A stretch of 64,000 bases of DNA from Streptococcus cristatus (GTDB lineage: Bacteria; Bacillota; Bacilli; Lactobacillales; Streptococcaceae). The translations under genes and the position numbers were made by a program. The notes beneath the pieces were generated by a model. It was not told the origin of the DNA. It was given only the letters and a program-made list of their open reading frames with translations, and did no database searches. How positions within the stretch are numbered: position 1 is the first letter of the stretch; each line of letters opens with the position of its first letter. Location: the NCBI RefSeq assembly GCF_008369405.1, contig NZ_VSJJ01000008.1:1-64000 (forward strand), in the 5' to 3' direction. Positions 49,201 through 58,848 of this stretch are shown here, piece after piece.

Positions 49201-49985
49201 TCCTCACGCATGGCAATATACTTATCATAGGTCGCCTGCAATTGCTTTTGGAATTTAGAAGCTGAGAAATCAATCTGTTTCAACTCAGTTTCAAAAGTCG
49301 TGTGACGGCAGTGGTCAGACCAGTAAGTGTCCAAAACCTTGAGTTCTGTTTCCGTCGGCACGCGCCCGATTGACTTGAAGTAGTCTTGGATAAAGAGCAA
49401 ATCATCCACTTCCATGGCCATCCCTTGCTCAGCCTTGTAGCAGGCAAAGTCTTCTGCTGTATAGCTTTCAAAGAAAGTCAATTTAGGAATTGTCTTGTCT
49501 GACTCTGAAAATTCCTGCTTGGCAATCCCTGTCGTGATATCCTTGAAACGAGAATCAACTGGATTGAGCAGGTAGTTCTTTACCGCTTTCAACTCAGTCG
49601 CTTCAATATCTTTATTGACCAAATAAAGTTGAGCTGTGTTGACCGTTACATCGCTTGAGCTACCTAGCAAGAGCAAAGCTTCTTGTGAAGAAGCTGCACG
49701 CTGGTCAAACTGCCCTGGCAAGCTTTCAATAGCAAAGAAAGCATAATTGGCAAGATCAGCCTGCACAGCCGCTTCATCCAAGACATGGTCTGTCACCTGC
49801 TCAGAGAAGATGTGTTTCTCTGCAGGCATAAACAAATCCTCTGCCAAGTCAAAGACATCATAAACTTGTACGATGCGAATACTTTTCAAAGTTGACAGTC
49901 CCAAGTTATGCTGGAGCTCTCTTACCAAACTCTCTGACTTGACCTGAAAATCAGCCTTTTTTTCAACAAAAATACGTTTATCCAT
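46260..49985 (-). CDS. purL: Phosphoribosylformylglycinamidine synthase (single large chain)
   Basis: This is the fused, about 1241-residue FGAM synthase, not the PurS/PurQ/PurL set of Bacillus. The synthetase part has DHCRHTTFETELKQID and FKNETHNHPTEIEPFGGAATCIGG. The C-terminal glutaminase (from ~985) has PVFPGTNSEYDSAKAF, FFAGGFS and the nucleophile Cys in GICNGFQALVK. ATG at 49985 is used; the TTG before it is not needed. The 5' gap to purC holds a purC fragment. Confidence 0.96.
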   Translation of the reverse strand: MDKRIFVEKKADFQVKSESLVRELQHNLGLSTLKSIRIVQVYDVFDLAEDLFMPAEKHIFSEQVTDHVLDEAAVQADLANYAFFAIESLPGQFDQRAASSQEALLLLGSSSDVTVNTAQLYLVNKDIEATELKAVKNYLLNPVDSRFKDITTGIAKQEFSESDKTIPKLTFFESYTAEDFACYKAEQGMAMEVDDLLFIQDYFKSIGRVPTETELKVLDTYWSDHCRHTTFETELKQIDFSASKFQKQLQATYDKYIAMREELGRSEKPQTLMDMATIFGRYERANGRLDDMEVSDEINACSVEIEVDVNGVKEPWLLMFKNETHNHPTEIEPFGGAATCIGGAIRDPLSGRSYVYQAMRISGAGDITTPIAETRAGKLPQQVISKTAAHGYSSYGNQIGLATTYVREYFHPGFVAKRMELGAVVGAAPKGNVVREKPEAGDVIILLGGKTGRDGVGGATGSSKVQTVESVETAGAEVQKGNAIEERKIQRLFRNGDVTRLIKKSNDFGAGGVCVAIGELADGLEIDLNKVPLKYQGLNGTEIAISESQERMAVVVRPEDVDVFVAECNKENIDAVVVATVTEKPNLVMHWNGETIVDLERRFLDTNGVRVVVDAKVVDKDVELPEERTTSADTLEADTLAVLSDLNHTSQKGLQTIFDSSVGRSTVNHPLGGRYQLTPTEASVQKLPVQHGVTHTASVMAQGFNPYLAEWSPYHGAAYAVIEATARLVASGANWYKARFSYQEYFERMDKQAERFGQPVAALLGSIEAQIQLGLPSIGGKDSMSGTFEELTVPPTLVAFGVTTADSRKVLSPEFKTAGENIYYIPGQALSADIDFDLIKKNFAQFEALRKDHKVTSASAVKYGGVLESLALATFGNHIGAEVILPDLETALTAQLGGFVFTSPEEIAGVEKIGQTSADFALLVNGVKLDGDKLDNAFQGTLEAVYPTEFAQAKELEEVPAAASNAVIKAKETIEKPVVYIPVFPGTNSEYDSAKAFEKEGAEVNLVPFVTLNEEAIVKSVETMVDNIGKANILFFAGGFSAADEPDGSAKFIVNILLNEKVRAAIDNFIARGGLIIGICNGFQALVKSGLLPYGNFEDANSTSPTLFYNDANQHVAKMVETRIANTNSPWLAGVQVGDIHAIPVSHGEGKFVVTAEEFAELRDNGQIFSQYVDFDGKPTMDSKYNPNGSVNAIEGIASKNGQIIGKMGHSERYEDGLFQNIPGNKDQHLFASAVRYFTGK

Positions 49986-50042
49986 CAATTCTTATTCCTT
50001 TATTTCAGCTCTTGCAATATTCTCAAACAGCCTTTAGGTTGT

Positions 50043-50112
50043 TATTCCAATTCCTGCAACTTTTCCCAAACAATCTCGTAAACATCTGTCAATTCACCCA
50101 AGCCACGACGGA
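50043..50112 (-). pseudogene. Relic of a second purC 3' end
   Basis: The minus strand reads [20 protein letters not shown] then LE and a TAA stop. This equals the last 22 residues of the intact purC 144 bp upstream except for the final residue (Glu instead of Lys). The DNA differs mainly at synonymous positions, so it is an old or foreign purC tail rather than a recent copy. Nothing of purC is recognisable before the two Arg codons, and there is no start. It fits replacement of purC by recombination that left the old tail behind. Confidence 0.85.
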
Positions 50113-50114
50113 GT

Positions 50115-50137
50115 GAAAAGGTCTGGGAGACCTTTTC
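50115..50137. repeat. Perfect 10-bp inverted repeat beside the purC relic
   Basis: GAAAAGGTCT and AGACCTTTTC flank a GGG/CCC centre. On the minus strand no U-run follows. It abuts the point where purC homology in the relic ends. Confidence 0.6.
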
Positions 50138-50186
50138 AGCCTGAGTCCTTACATCTGAAAGACGAAGGTTTTCCGTTTCTAACAGC

Positions 50187-50894
50187 TTATTTCAATTCCT
50201 GCAATTTTTCCCAGACAATCTCATAAACGTCGGTTAATTCACCTAGTCCCCTACGGAAAACATCCTTATCCATGTGGTTGCCATCCGCATCCCACAAACG
50301 GCAGTTATCTGGTGAAAATTCGTCTGCCAAGATAATCTTGCCATCCTTGTCAAAACCAAATTCCAGCTTAAAGTCAATCAATTTAAGACCAATTTCAGCA
50401 AACCAGGCTTTCAAAAGCTCATTGATACGACGCGTTTCTTCCTTCAAGTAAGCAATCTGCTGGTCATCCGCAATTTCAAGGAATTTCACATGTTCATCAT
50501 TGATAAAGGGATCATCCAAATCATCGTTTTTATAGTAAAATTCGACGATCGGCGTTTCCAAGGCGATCCCTTCTTCCACACCAAAGCGTTTTGAAAATGA
50601 ACCAGCTGTGTAGTTACGAAGTACGACTTCCAAGGGAATAATGTCAACTTTTTTATTAAGCTGATCTGTATCTGAGATTTTCTCAATAAAATGCGTTGCT
50701 ACACCAGCAGCGTTCAACTTTTCAAAGATAAAGGCTGAAATCTGATTATTCAAGACTCCCTTACCCGCAATCTGCTCCTTTTTGACACCATTAAAAGCAG
50801 TTGCCTGATCCTTGTAGCGGGACAAAATCACCTGCTCATCTTCTGTCGCAAAAATATCCTTTGCTTTCCCCGAATATAACAACTTATTTGACAT
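50187..50894 (-). CDS. purC: SAICAR synthase
   Basis: PurC joins aspartate to CAIR. The 235-residue protein starts [15 protein letters not shown] and has [25 protein letters not shown] and [14 protein letters not shown]. It is first of the pur operon, with a PurBox-like sequence upstream. About 200 bp separate it from purL, far more than the other gaps, because of the purC relic. Confidence 0.96.
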
Positions 50895-50927
50895 TTTATT
50901 ATTCGCCTTTCGTGCTTTTATGCTTTA

Positions 50928-50971
50928 AGTTTATCACTTTTAAATATATTTTACAAGTATTTCCGTACATT
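50928..50971 (-). promoter_or_regulatory. purC promoter with PurBox
   Basis: TTGTAA (50956-50951), 17 bp and TGATAAACT (hexamer 50933-50928) form the promoter. Directly upstream ATTTCCGTACATT (plus strand 50959-50971) matches the lactococcal/streptococcal PurBox AWWWCCGAACWWT at 12 of 13. PurR, encoded at 60668, would be the expected activator. Confidence 0.6.
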
Positions 50972-51037
50972 GCGGACGTGAAAACATGAAAAAGATTGGA
51001 AAAACAACATTTAAAAGCTGAAAATATCTTGTTTCCA

Positions 51038-51067
51038 TACAAAAACAGGACTTTTTCAAGCCCTGTT
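51038..51067 (-). terminator. glnA terminator
   Basis: AACAGGGCTT and AAGTCCTGTT pair (one G-T) around GAAA, followed on the minus strand by TTTGTATGG. It lies about 10 bp after the glnA stop. Confidence 0.8.
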
Positions 51068-51077
51068 CTAGATTTCT

Positions 51078-52424
51078 TTAATATAAGTCCAAATAATTAT
51101 CAACTTCCCATTGGGAAACAAAGGTCGCATAGCTAGCCCATTCAATCCGCTTGGCTTCAACAAAGCTAGTGTAGATATGATTGCCTAAGGCTGCTTTAAC
51201 CACCTCGTCTTCGGTCAAGGCCTTAACGGCATTGTGAAGAGTAGAAGGCAGGTCAGTGATACCCGCTTCCTTGCGCTCCTCAGCTGTCATGACATAGATA
51301 TTTTCTTCGATTGGAGCTGGCGCTTCAATTTTATTTTCCACTCCATGCAGGCCAACTTCTAAAAGCACTGCCATGGCGATATAAGGATTGGCCATGGGAT
51401 CTACTGAACGCAATTCCAAGCGCGTTCCCATACCACGCGATGCTGGCACCCGAACCAAAGGCGAGCGGTTTTGCCCAGCCCAAGCGATATAAACTGGTGC
51501 TTCAAAGCCTGGCACCAAGCGTTTGTAGGAGTTGACCGTCGGATTCATGATAGCCGTATAATTATAAGCATGCTTAATCAAGCCACCCAAGAAATAGTAG
51601 GCCGTTTCAGATAACTGCATTCCTTTTGGATCCTCTGGATCATAAAATGCATTATTTCCATCTTGGTCAAAGAGGGACATATTGCAGTGCATACCAGAAC
51701 CAGCAATACCAAACTTGGGCTTAGCCATGAAGGTCGCATAGAGGCCGTGCTTACGAGCAATGGTTTTCACCACCAATTTGAAAATCTGAATCTTATCACA
51801 AGCGCGAAGCACTTCATCATATTTAAAGTCAATCTCGTGCTGACCGACTGCCACCTCATGGTGACTCGCTTCCACTTCAAACCCCATCTTAGTCAAAACA
51901 TTGACAATTTCTCGACGGGTATTATCCGCCAAGTCTGTCGGCGCCAAGTCAAAGTAGCCACCCTTGTCATTCACTTCCAGTGTCGGATCGCCATTCTCAT
52001 CCAGTTTGAAAAGGAAAAATTCTGGTTCAGGACCAAGATTAAAAGACTTGAAGCCCAGTGCTTCCATATGTTTGAGAGCTCGCTTAAGGTTACTACGAGG
52101 ATCTCCTGCAAAGGGAACATGTTCTGTCGTATAAACATCACAGATCAAGCCTGCTACACTGCCATTTTCATCTCCCCAAGGAAAAACTGTCCAAGTATCC
52201 AAATCAGGATAAAGATACATGTCAGATTCATTGATCCGAACAAATCCCTCGATAGACGAACCGTCAAACATAGCCTTATTTGATAAGACCTTTTCAAGCT
52301 GCTCATCCGTTGCTGGAATTTCAACGTTTTTCATGGTTCCCAAAATATCAGAGAACATAAGACGGATAAAAGTGACGTTCTTTTCTTTTACTTCGCGACG
52401 AATATCAGCTGCTGTAATGGGCAT
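51078..52424 (-). CDS. glnA: Glutamine synthetase, type I
   Basis: GlnA makes glutamine from glutamate and ammonia. The 448-residue GSI-alpha form has [27 protein letters not shown], the metal-site segments GPEPEFFLF and [14 protein letters not shown], and the ATP site [14 protein letters not shown]. The adenylylation region of the GSI-beta type is absent, so control should be by GlnR and feedback. It is 30 bp after glnR. Confidence 0.97.
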   Translation of the reverse strand: MPITAADIRREVKEKNVTFIRLMFSDILGTMKNVEIPATDEQLEKVLSNKAMFDGSSIEGFVRINESDMYLYPDLDTWTVFPWGDENGSVAGLICDVYTTEHVPFAGDPRSNLKRALKHMEALGFKSFNLGPEPEFFLFKLDENGDPTLEVNDKGGYFDLAPTDLADNTRREIVNVLTKMGFEVEASHHEVAVGQHEIDFKYDEVLRACDKIQIFKLVVKTIARKHGLYATFMAKPKFGIAGSGMHCNMSLFDQDGNNAFYDPEDPKGMQLSETAYYFLGGLIKHAYNYTAIMNPTVNSYKRLVPGFEAPVYIAWAGQNRSPLVRVPASRGMGTRLELRSVDPMANPYIAMAVLLEVGLHGVENKIEAPAPIEENIYVMTAEERKEAGITDLPSTLHNAVKALTEDEVVKAALGNHIYTSFVEAKRIEWASYATFVSQWEVDNYLDLY

Positions 52425-52454
52425 GGGTAACTCCTTATAGTTTTAAAAAATAGT

Positions 52455-52820
52455 TTATGGCCGACGCATGTGACCAAAGGTTGGCAGAGAAGAGCCAAAA
52501 CGACCTTGCTGTAAAATATCATTGTGGAGAGCTCGACGGACTTCCTTTTCACTAATCGTTTTGTGGGATTTAGCTTCACGCTCAGCATATTTCTTTTTGA
52601 TAGCAGCGATATTATAACCTTCAGAAATATAATCCTTAATTTCCAAAAGTCGGTCCATATCATTCAGGGAATACATTCGGCGATTACCCTCATTCCGAAG
52701 GGGAGTGATGAGGTTTTGCTCCTCATAATATCGAATCTGACGGGCAGATAAGTCCGTCAACTTCATAACGCTACCTATGGGAAAGACTGCCATATTTCGG
52801 CGAAACTCTTTTTCCTTCAT
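52455..52820 (-). CDS. glnR: MerR-family nitrogen repressor
   Basis: GlnR represses glnRA and other nitrogen genes when glutamine is high, with help from GlnA. The 121-residue protein has the MerR helix-turn-helix FPIGSVMKLTDLSARQIRYY and NEGNRRMYSLNDMDRLLEIK, and the C-terminal tail typical of GlnR (LHNDILQQGRFGSSLPTFGH). It is autoregulated through the box upstream. Confidence 0.97.
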   Translation of the reverse strand: MKEKEFRRNMAVFPIGSVMKLTDLSARQIRYYEEQNLITPLRNEGNRRMYSLNDMDRLLEIKDYISEGYNIAAIKKKYAEREAKSHKTISEKEVRRALHNDILQQGRFGSSLPTFGHMRRP

Positions 52821-52840
52821 TTTTTTCCTCTCTATGCACT

Positions 52841-52892
52841 ATTATAACTAATTTTTTTTGTATGTCAACAATCAATGTGAGATTTTCTTACA
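52841..52892 (-). promoter_or_regulatory. glnRA promoter and GlnR box
   Basis: TTGACA (52868-52863), 16 bp and TATAAT (52846-52841) form a near-consensus promoter. TGTAAGAAAATCTCACA (52892-52876) is a perfect TGTNA-N7-TNACA GlnR box just upstream of the -35. The box begins four bases after the stop of the upstream membrane-protein gene. Confidence 0.88.
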
Positions 52893-52896
52893 CATT

Positions 52897-53421
52897 TTAA
52901 TTTATAGATTTAAAGAAATTCTTAATTCTATCTACATCCGAATTTACAACTATTGCGACAAAGACCCCCATAAAGGTTTCAAAAACTCTAGCAAAAACGT
53001 ATAAAATAGTATCTTCCGGACTAATGGAGAGAGTGATAATCAGCATAGCTGAAACACCACCAATCACCCCAGCCTTATTGTTCATAGCAACATTGGTCAT
53101 GATCGTCAGCATCGTACAGATTGGCACAAATACCAAGGTCACCCAAAATTGCCCATTCAATAAATTTCCCAACAGATAGAATAGCAAGGCATAAAAGCCC
53201 CCGACACTATTTCCTAAAATACGAGAAGTTCCGAAATGAACACTTTTATCAAAATCTTCCCGCAAACTAAATACCGCTGTCAAAGCCCCAATCTGGAGCC
53301 CCTTCCAGCCAAACATACCAAAGATGAGCAGGATAATAAAGACTGCTATTCCTGTTTTCAGCGTCCTCATGCCCAAGCGGAACTTGGATTTGTCAAATTT
53401 GTACTTACTAAAATAGCCCAT
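52897..53421 (-). CDS. Aromatic acid exporter / FUSC-family membrane protein
   Basis: The 174-residue protein has a basic N-terminus and about five hydrophobic helices (TGIAVFIILLIFGMFGWKG, LQIGALTAVFSL, SVGGFYALLFYLLGNLL, FWVTLVFVPICTMLTIM, FETFMGVFVAIVVNS), matching the N-terminal membrane half of the DUF939/ArAE_1 family. It lacks the cytoplasmic C-terminal domain of longer members. The substrate is unknown. An extended -10 (TGTTAGAAT) precedes it. Confidence 0.8.
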   Translation of the reverse strand: MGYFSKYKFDKSKFRLGMRTLKTGIAVFIILLIFGMFGWKGLQIGALTAVFSLREDFDKSVHFGTSRILGNSVGGFYALLFYLLGNLLNGQFWVTLVFVPICTMLTIMTNVAMNNKAGVIGGVSAMLIITLSISPEDTILYVFARVFETFMGVFVAIVVNSDVDRIKNFFKSIN

Positions 53422-53612
53422 GCCTTTTCCTTTTTAAAAGTAAACTATCTTTATTCTAACATATTTTTCAACAAAAAGGCTCTGTTCATCCAGTTTATTG
53501 TTAACCATCTAGCAAAAAGACATAGCCAGCTCCCTCACTTTTCTAGATACATTTCCCATTCTTGATCAGCTATTAAGAAAATATAACTAGAAACTTACGA
53601 GGACAAGAGAAA
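53422..53612. other. Intergenic region upstream of the FUSC gene
   Basis: Apart from the extended -10 close to the FUSC gene, I see nothing in this 191-bp stretch: no ORF, terminator or regulator site I can name. It separates that gene from repeat copy 2. Confidence 0.4.
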
Positions 53613-53787
53613 AGAGGCTGGGACAAAAGTCCTAGCCTCTCAATTGTCTTTGGATTGTCGAGCAAGACGCAGTGGTTGAGTGGGCTCTACTAGGCTTATT
53701 TCATCAACTTTTACAGTCCTACTCAACTGTGCGGAGGTGGGACGACGAAATCTAATTCTAACGAATTACCATTTCTGTCCCACTCTC
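53613..53787. repeat. Structured intergenic repeat, copy 2
   Basis: Same orientation and about 95% identical to 28628-28805. The first hairpin (53613-53640) is unchanged, while the inner hairpins have lost a few pairs. It ends 13 bp after the pgk stop. No other pgk terminator is visible, so its hairpins may end the pgk transcript. Confidence 0.8.
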
Positions 53788-53800
53788 TCCGTTACAAATA

Positions 53801-55000
53801 TTATTTTTCAGTCAGTGCTGCAAGTCCTGGAAGAACTTTACCTTCAAGGAGTTCCATTGATGCACCACCACCAGTAGAAATCCATGAGAACTTGTCTGCA
53901 CGACCAAGGTTGATCGCTGCGGCAGCTGAGTCACCACCACCGATGATTGATTTCACGCCTGGTTGTTTCACGATAGCGTCCATGACACCGATTGTACCAG
54001 CTTGGAAGTCAGGGTTTTCAAATACACCCATAGGTCCGTTCCAGACAACAGTTTTCGCACCAGTCAAAGCTTCGTCAAATTTAGCGATAGATTTAGGACC
54101 GATATCCAAACCAAGGAAGCCTGGATCTACTGCTTCACCTTCAGTGTCTTTCACTTCAGTGTAATCAGCAAATGCGTTTGCTTCTTTTGAGTCAACTGGC
54201 AAGATCAATTTGCCGTTTGCTTTTTCAAGAAGAGCTTTAGCGACATCCAATTTGTCTTCTTCTACAAGTGAGTTACCGATTTCGATACCTTGCGCTTTGT
54301 AGAATGTGTAAGTCATACCACCACCGATAAGGACTTTATCAGCTTTTTCAAGCAAGTTTTCGATAACACCGATCTTGTCTGAAACTTTTGAACCACCAAG
54401 GATAGCTACGAATGGACGCTCTGGAGTTTCAACTGCTTCTTGGATGTAGGCAATTTCGTTTTCAAGAAGGAAACCAGCAACTGCTTTTTCAACGTTTGCT
54501 GAGATACCAACGTTTGATGCGTGTGCACGGTGAGCTGTACCGAATGCATCGTTTACAAAGATACCATCTCCAAGTGATGCCCAGTATTTACCAAGTTCAG
54601 GATCGTTTTTAGATTCTTTCTTGCCGTCAACATCTTCATAACGAGTGTTTTCTACCAAGAGAACTTGTCCATCTTCAAGAGCGTTAACAGCGGCTTCCAA
54701 TTCAGCACCACGTGTAACGCCTGGGATAAATTTAACTTCTTGTCCCAATTTAGCAGCCAAGTCAGCAGCTACAGGAGCAAGTGATTTACCTTCTTTATCT
54801 GCTTCTTCTTTTACACGTCCAAGGTGAGAGAAGAGGATAGCACGTCCACCTTGTTCAAGGATGTACTTGATAGTTGGAAGTGCTGCAGTGATACGGTTGT
54901 CGTTAGTAATCACGCCATCTTTTACAGGTACGTTGAAGTCAACACGAACGAGAACTTTTTTCCCTTTCAATTCAACGTCTTTAACAGTCAATTTTGCCAT
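53801..55000 (-). CDS. pgk: Phosphoglycerate kinase
   Basis: Pgk makes ATP from 1,3-bisphosphoglycerate in glycolysis. The 399-residue protein has [29 protein letters not shown], the hinge and nucleotide segment [13 protein letters not shown] and [16 protein letters not shown]. It follows gap in the same direction but has its own promoter. Confidence 0.97.
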   Translation of the reverse strand: MAKLTVKDVELKGKKVLVRVDFNVPVKDGVITNDNRITAALPTIKYILEQGGRAILFSHLGRVKEEADKEGKSLAPVAADLAAKLGQEVKFIPGVTRGAELEAAVNALEDGQVLLVENTRYEDVDGKKESKNDPELGKYWASLGDGIFVNDAFGTAHRAHASNVGISANVEKAVAGFLLENEIAYIQEAVETPERPFVAILGGSKVSDKIGVIENLLEKADKVLIGGGMTYTFYKAQGIEIGNSLVEEDKLDVAKALLEKANGKLILPVDSKEANAFADYTEVKDTEGEAVDPGFLGLDIGPKSIAKFDEALTGAKTVVWNGPMGVFENPDFQAGTIGVMDAIVKQPGVKSIIGGGDSAAAAINLGRADKFSWISTGGGASMELLEGKVLPGLAALTEK

Positions 55001-55033
55001 TTGGAAAGACTCCTTCTTTTTTTATACGTGTTA

Positions 55034-55042
55034 ATTATATCA
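55034..55042 (-). promoter_or_regulatory. pgk promoter (extended -10)
   Basis: TGATATAAT (hexamer 55039-55034) lies 34 bp upstream of pgk. The -35 is weak. Confidence 0.6.
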
Positions 55043-55202
55043 CAAAATCTACAAAAGTGATAGCAAAAATTAATGGCTTTTCTTTTTCTCCAATCAAAGA
55101 TAGATGAAAGACTACACGATTCTCATTTTTCTGATAAATGCTAATGATGTTGCATGAGCAAGGTGGTTTCCAATAGCCACTCCTTCAAGCTGTTCTGTAA
55201 AA

Positions 55203-55230
55203 CAAAAAAAGAGATCCATTCGGATCTCTT
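55203..55230 (-). terminator. gap terminator
   Basis: AAGAGATCC and GGATCTCTT pair around GAAT, followed on the minus strand by TTTTTGTTT. Confidence 0.9.
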
Positions 55231-55245
55231 CTTCATACAATTGAA

Positions 55246-56253
55246 TTATTTAGCGATTTTTGCGAAGTATTCAAGAGTACGTACAAGTTGTGCAGTGTAT
55301 GACATTTCGTTGTCGTACCATGATACAACTTTAACCAATTGTTTGCCGTCAACATCAAGAACTTTAGTTTGAGTTGCGTCAAACAATGAACCGTAAGACA
55401 TACCTACGATATCTGAAGATACGATTGGATCTTCTGTGTAACCGTATGATTCGTTAGCCGCTGCTTTCATAGCTGCGTTTACTTCATCAACAGTAACGTT
55501 CTTTTCAAGAACTGCTACCAACTCAGTAACTGATCCAGTCGGAGTTGGAACGCGTTGTGCAGAACCATCAAGTTTACCGTTCAATTCTGGGATTACAAGG
55601 CCGATAGCCTTAGCAGCACCAGTTGAGTTAGGAACGATGTTAGCAGCACCAGCGCGAGCACGACGAAGGTCACCACCACGGTGTGGTCCGTCAAGGATCA
55701 TTTGGTCACCAGTGTAAGCGTGGATAGTAGTCATCAATCCTTCTACAACACCAAAGTTGTCTTGAAGTGCTTTAGCCATTGGAGCCAAACAGTTTGTAGT
55801 ACATGAAGCACCTGAGATAACTGTTTCAGTACCATCAAGAACGTCGTGGTTAGTGTTAAATACGATTGTTTTAACATCGTTTCCACCAGGAGCAGTGATA
55901 ACAACTTTCTTAGCTCCACCTTTAAGGTGTTTTTCAGCAGCGTCTTTCTTAGCAAAGAAACCAGTTGCTTCAAGAACGATTTCTACACCGTCAGTAGCCC
56001 AATCAATTTGTTCTGGGTCACGTTCAGCAGAAACTTTAACGAATTTACCGTTAACTTCGAATCCACCTTCTTTAACTTCAACAGTACCATCGAAACGACC
56101 TTGAGTTGTGTCGTATTTCAACAAGTGTGCAAGCATAACTGGATCTGTAAGGTCGTTGATGCGAGTAACTTCAACACCTTCTACGTTTTGGATACGACGG
56201 AAAGCAAGACGACCGATACGACCGAAACCGTTAATACCAACTTTAACTACCAT
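55246..56253 (-). CDS. gap: Glyceraldehyde-3-phosphate dehydrogenase
   Basis: The 335-residue NAD-dependent glycolytic enzyme has the Rossmann start [19 protein letters not shown], the catalytic Cys in [17 protein letters not shown] and His in [10 protein letters not shown]. The frame opens at 56325, but ATG at 56253 behind AGGAGG is the family start. Confidence 0.97.
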   Translation of the reverse strand: MVVKVGINGFGRIGRLAFRRIQNVEGVEVTRINDLTDPVMLAHLLKYDTTQGRFDGTVEVKEGGFEVNGKFVKVSAERDPEQIDWATDGVEIVLEATGFFAKKDAAEKHLKGGAKKVVITAPGGNDVKTIVFNTNHDVLDGTETVISGASCTTNCLAPMAKALQDNFGVVEGLMTTIHAYTGDQMILDGPHRGGDLRRARAGAANIVPNSTGAAKAIGLVIPELNGKLDGSAQRVPTPTGSVTELVAVLEKNVTVDEVNAAMKAAANESYGYTEDPIVSSDIVGMSYGSLFDATQTKVLDVDGKQLVKVVSWYDNEMSYTAQLVRTLEYFAKIAK

Positions 56254-56339
56254 TAGTGATTTCCTCCTTATGAGAATCAAAAAAAATTTTATGTGAAAAG
56301 AGTAACTTGAATCACTACAAATCACCTTTCAACATATCT

Positions 56340-56368
56340 ATTATATACCTTATTGAGCAAAATTGCAA
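56340..56368 (-). promoter_or_regulatory. gap promoter
   Basis: TTGCAA (56368-56363), 17 bp and TATAAT (56345-56340). A leader of about 80 nt follows. Confidence 0.75.
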
Positions 56369-56451
56369 CTGATTTCATTATTATTAACAAGTAACAAATT
56401 CTCTTTCATGTATTTTCGATATTTTTCATAAATTTCATATTTTGATCCATA

Positions 56452-56480
56452 AAGAAAAAACGCCCGCTAGAAGCGAGCGT
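56452..56480 (-). terminator. fusA terminator
   Basis: ACGCTCGC and GCGGGCGT pair (one G-T) around TTCTA, followed by TTTTTTCTTT on the minus strand. Confidence 0.88.
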
Positions 56481-56491
56481 CATGTAGTGAA

Positions 56492-58570
56492 TTATTCACC
56501 ACGGTGTTTCTTAATGATTTCTTCTTGTACTGACTTAGGTACATCTTCGTAGTGGTCAAATACCATCATGAAGGTACCACGTCCTTGTGTTGCAGAACGA
56601 AGAACAGTCGCATAACCAAACATTTCAGCAAGTGGAACATAAGCACGAACAATTTGGCTGTTACCATGCGCTTCCATACCGTCAACACGTCCACGACGAG
56701 CTGTTACGTGTCCCATAACGTCACCAAGGTTTTCTTCAGGAACAGTGACGGTTACAAGCATCATCGGCTCAAGGATAGCTGGTTGTGCAGTCTTAGCAGC
56801 TTCTTTCAATGCAAGTGAAGCCGCAACCTTGAAGGCTGTTTCAGATGAGTCGACATCGTGGTATGAACCATCGTATAGTTTAGCCTTCACGTCAACGATT
56901 GGGTAACCAGCAAGGACACCGTTAGCCATTGACTCAACCAAACCTTTTTCTACCGCTGGAATGAATTCACGTGGAACCACACCACCGACGATAGCATTTT
57001 CAAACTCGAAGCCTTTTCCTTCTTCGTTTGGTGTAAACTCGATCCAAACATCACCGAATTGACCTTTACCACCAGATTGGCGTTTGAAGAATCCACGAGC
57101 TTGAGTAGAAGCACGGAATGTTTCACGGTAAGATACTTGAGGTGCACCTACGTTTGCCTCAACCTTGAACTCACGACGCATACGGTCAACAAGGACATCC
57201 AAGTGAAGCTCACCCATACCAGAGATAACTGTTTCACCAGTTTCAACGTTTGTTTCAACACGGAAAGTTGGATCTTCTTCAGCCAATTTTTGAAGGGCGA
57301 TACCCATCTTGTCTTGGTCTGCTTTAGATTTTGGTTCAACCATCAATTGGATAACTGGTTCTGGAACATTGATTGACTCAAGGATGATTTTAGCTTTTTC
57401 ATCTGTCAATGAGTCACCAGTTGTAGTATCTTTCAAACCAACAGCAGCAGCGATATCACCTGAGTAAACAGTGTCGATTTCTTGACGGCTGTTAGCGTGC
57501 ATTTGAAGGATACGTCCAATACGTTCACGTTTACCTTTAGAAGTGTTCAATACGTAAGAACCTGATTGAAGCACACCTGAGTAAACACGGAAGAATGTCA
57601 AACGACCTACGAATGGGTCAGTCATGATCTTGAAGGCAAGAGCTGCGAATGGCTCTTCGTCAGATGCTGGACGAGTTTCTTCTTCATCTGTATCTGGGTT
57701 GATACCCTTGATAGCTGGGATGTCAAGTGGACTTGGAAGGTAGTCGATAACTGCATCAAGCATCAATTGAACACCCTTGTTCTTGAAGGCTGAACCACAC
57801 AATACTGGGAAGAATTCAACATTGATAGTCGCTTTACGGATACCAGCTTTTAATTCTTCGTTGGTGATTTCTTCACCTTCAAGGTATTTCATCATCAATT
57901 CTTCGTCAGTTTCAGCAACTGCTTCCACCAATTTTTCACGGTATTCTTGAGCTTGCTCAAGGTATTCAGCTGGGATATCTTCTTCCAAAATATCTGTACC
58001 AAGGTCGTTAGTATAGATTTCAGCCTTCATCTTGATCAAGTCGATGATACCACGGAAATCATCTTCAGAACCGATTGGCAATTGGATTGGATGAGCATTT
58101 GCTTGAAGACGGTCATGAAGAGTGCTTACTGAGTAAAGGAAGTCAGCACCGATTTTGTCCATTTTGTTGGCAAATACGATACGTGGAACTCCATACTCAG
58201 TTGCTTGACGCCAAACTGTTTCAGTTTGAGGCTCAACACCTGATTGTGAATCAAGAACGGTAACCGCACCATCCAATACACGAAGAGAACGTTGTACTTC
58301 GATTGTGAAGTCCACGTGCCCTGGTGTGTCGATGATGTTTACACGGTGGTTGTTCCATTGAGCTGTTGTCGCAGCAGATGTGATAGTGATACCACGTTCT
58401 TGCTCTTGCTCCATCCAGTCCATTTGTGACGCACCTTCGTGAGTTTCACCGATTTTGTGGATTTTACCAGTATAGTAAAGGATACGCTCAGTTGTAGTTG
58501 TTTTACCAGCATCGACGTGAGCCATGATACCGATATTACGAGTTTTTTCAAGTGAAAATTCGCGTGCCAT
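56492..58570 (-). CDS. fusA: Elongation factor G
   Basis: EF-G moves tRNA and mRNA through the ribosome after peptide-bond formation. The 692-residue GTPase has G1 [20 protein letters not shown]3 [12 protein letters not shown] and G4 NKMDKIGAD, then domains II-V. It is the third gene of the str group (rpsL-rpsG-fusA) and has its own promoter behind a terminator. Confidence 0.97.
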   Translation of the reverse strand: MAREFSLEKTRNIGIMAHVDAGKTTTTERILYYTGKIHKIGETHEGASQMDWMEQEQERGITITSAATTAQWNNHRVNIIDTPGHVDFTIEVQRSLRVLDGAVTVLDSQSGVEPQTETVWRQATEYGVPRIVFANKMDKIGADFLYSVSTLHDRLQANAHPIQLPIGSEDDFRGIIDLIKMKAEIYTNDLGTDILEEDIPAEYLEQAQEYREKLVEAVAETDEELMMKYLEGEEITNEELKAGIRKATINVEFFPVLCGSAFKNKGVQLMLDAVIDYLPSPLDIPAIKGINPDTDEEETRPASDEEPFAALAFKIMTDPFVGRLTFFRVYSGVLQSGSYVLNTSKGKRERIGRILQMHANSRQEIDTVYSGDIAAAVGLKDTTTGDSLTDEKAKIILESINVPEPVIQLMVEPKSKADQDKMGIALQKLAEEDPTFRVETNVETGETVISGMGELHLDVLVDRMRREFKVEANVGAPQVSYRETFRASTQARGFFKRQSGGKGQFGDVWIEFTPNEEGKGFEFENAIVGGVVPREFIPAVEKGLVESMANGVLAGYPIVDVKAKLYDGSYHDVDSSETAFKVAASLALKEAAKTAQPAILEPMMLVTVTVPEENLGDVMGHVTARRGRVDGMEAHGNSQIVRAYVPLAEMFGYATVLRSATQGRGTFMMVFDHYEDVPKSVQEEIIKKHRGE

Positions 58571-58606
58571 GAGGTTAGTTTCTCCTATTTTTTTATTTTA
58601 CAATAT

Positions 58607-58652
58607 ATTATAACATTATTTAGAAAAAACGGATAGGCAGGACCTACCCGTT
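58607..58652 (-). promoter_or_regulatory. Terminator followed by fusA promoter
   Basis: AACGGGTAGG and CCTATCCGTT (58652-58628) pair around TCCTG and end in TTTTTTC. Directly downstream TGTTATAAT (hexamer 58612-58607) offers an extended -10 for fusA. The terminator may be partial. Confidence 0.75.
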
Positions 58653-58848
58653 CTCAATGTTTATCTTGTTTTTTGTTGGTTTCAACTTACAAGATGATCA
58701 GTTGAATTATAGCTAAGAATAATATTTTTAGCTAATTTGAACCCGAGCGAGGCCCTGCGCAAAAAAGACAAACTGCTTTGTGTTCTTCAAACACTGCATC
58801 AGTTTCCTATTTTTGCCTTGTGCCTTTAGCGCTCTTGGTATCATGATC
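58653..58848 (-). other. rpsG-fusA intergenic region
   Basis: This stretch after rpsG contains one TATAAT (minus strand, within TTAGCTATAATTCAAC) without a convincing -35. I find no ORF or named RNA motif. Confidence 0.4.

Noticed and set aside
55125-55139. CodY-like sequence ATTTTTCTGATAAAT upstream of pgk
   Set aside because: Three mismatches to the consensus and it lies about 85 bp upstream of the pgk -10.
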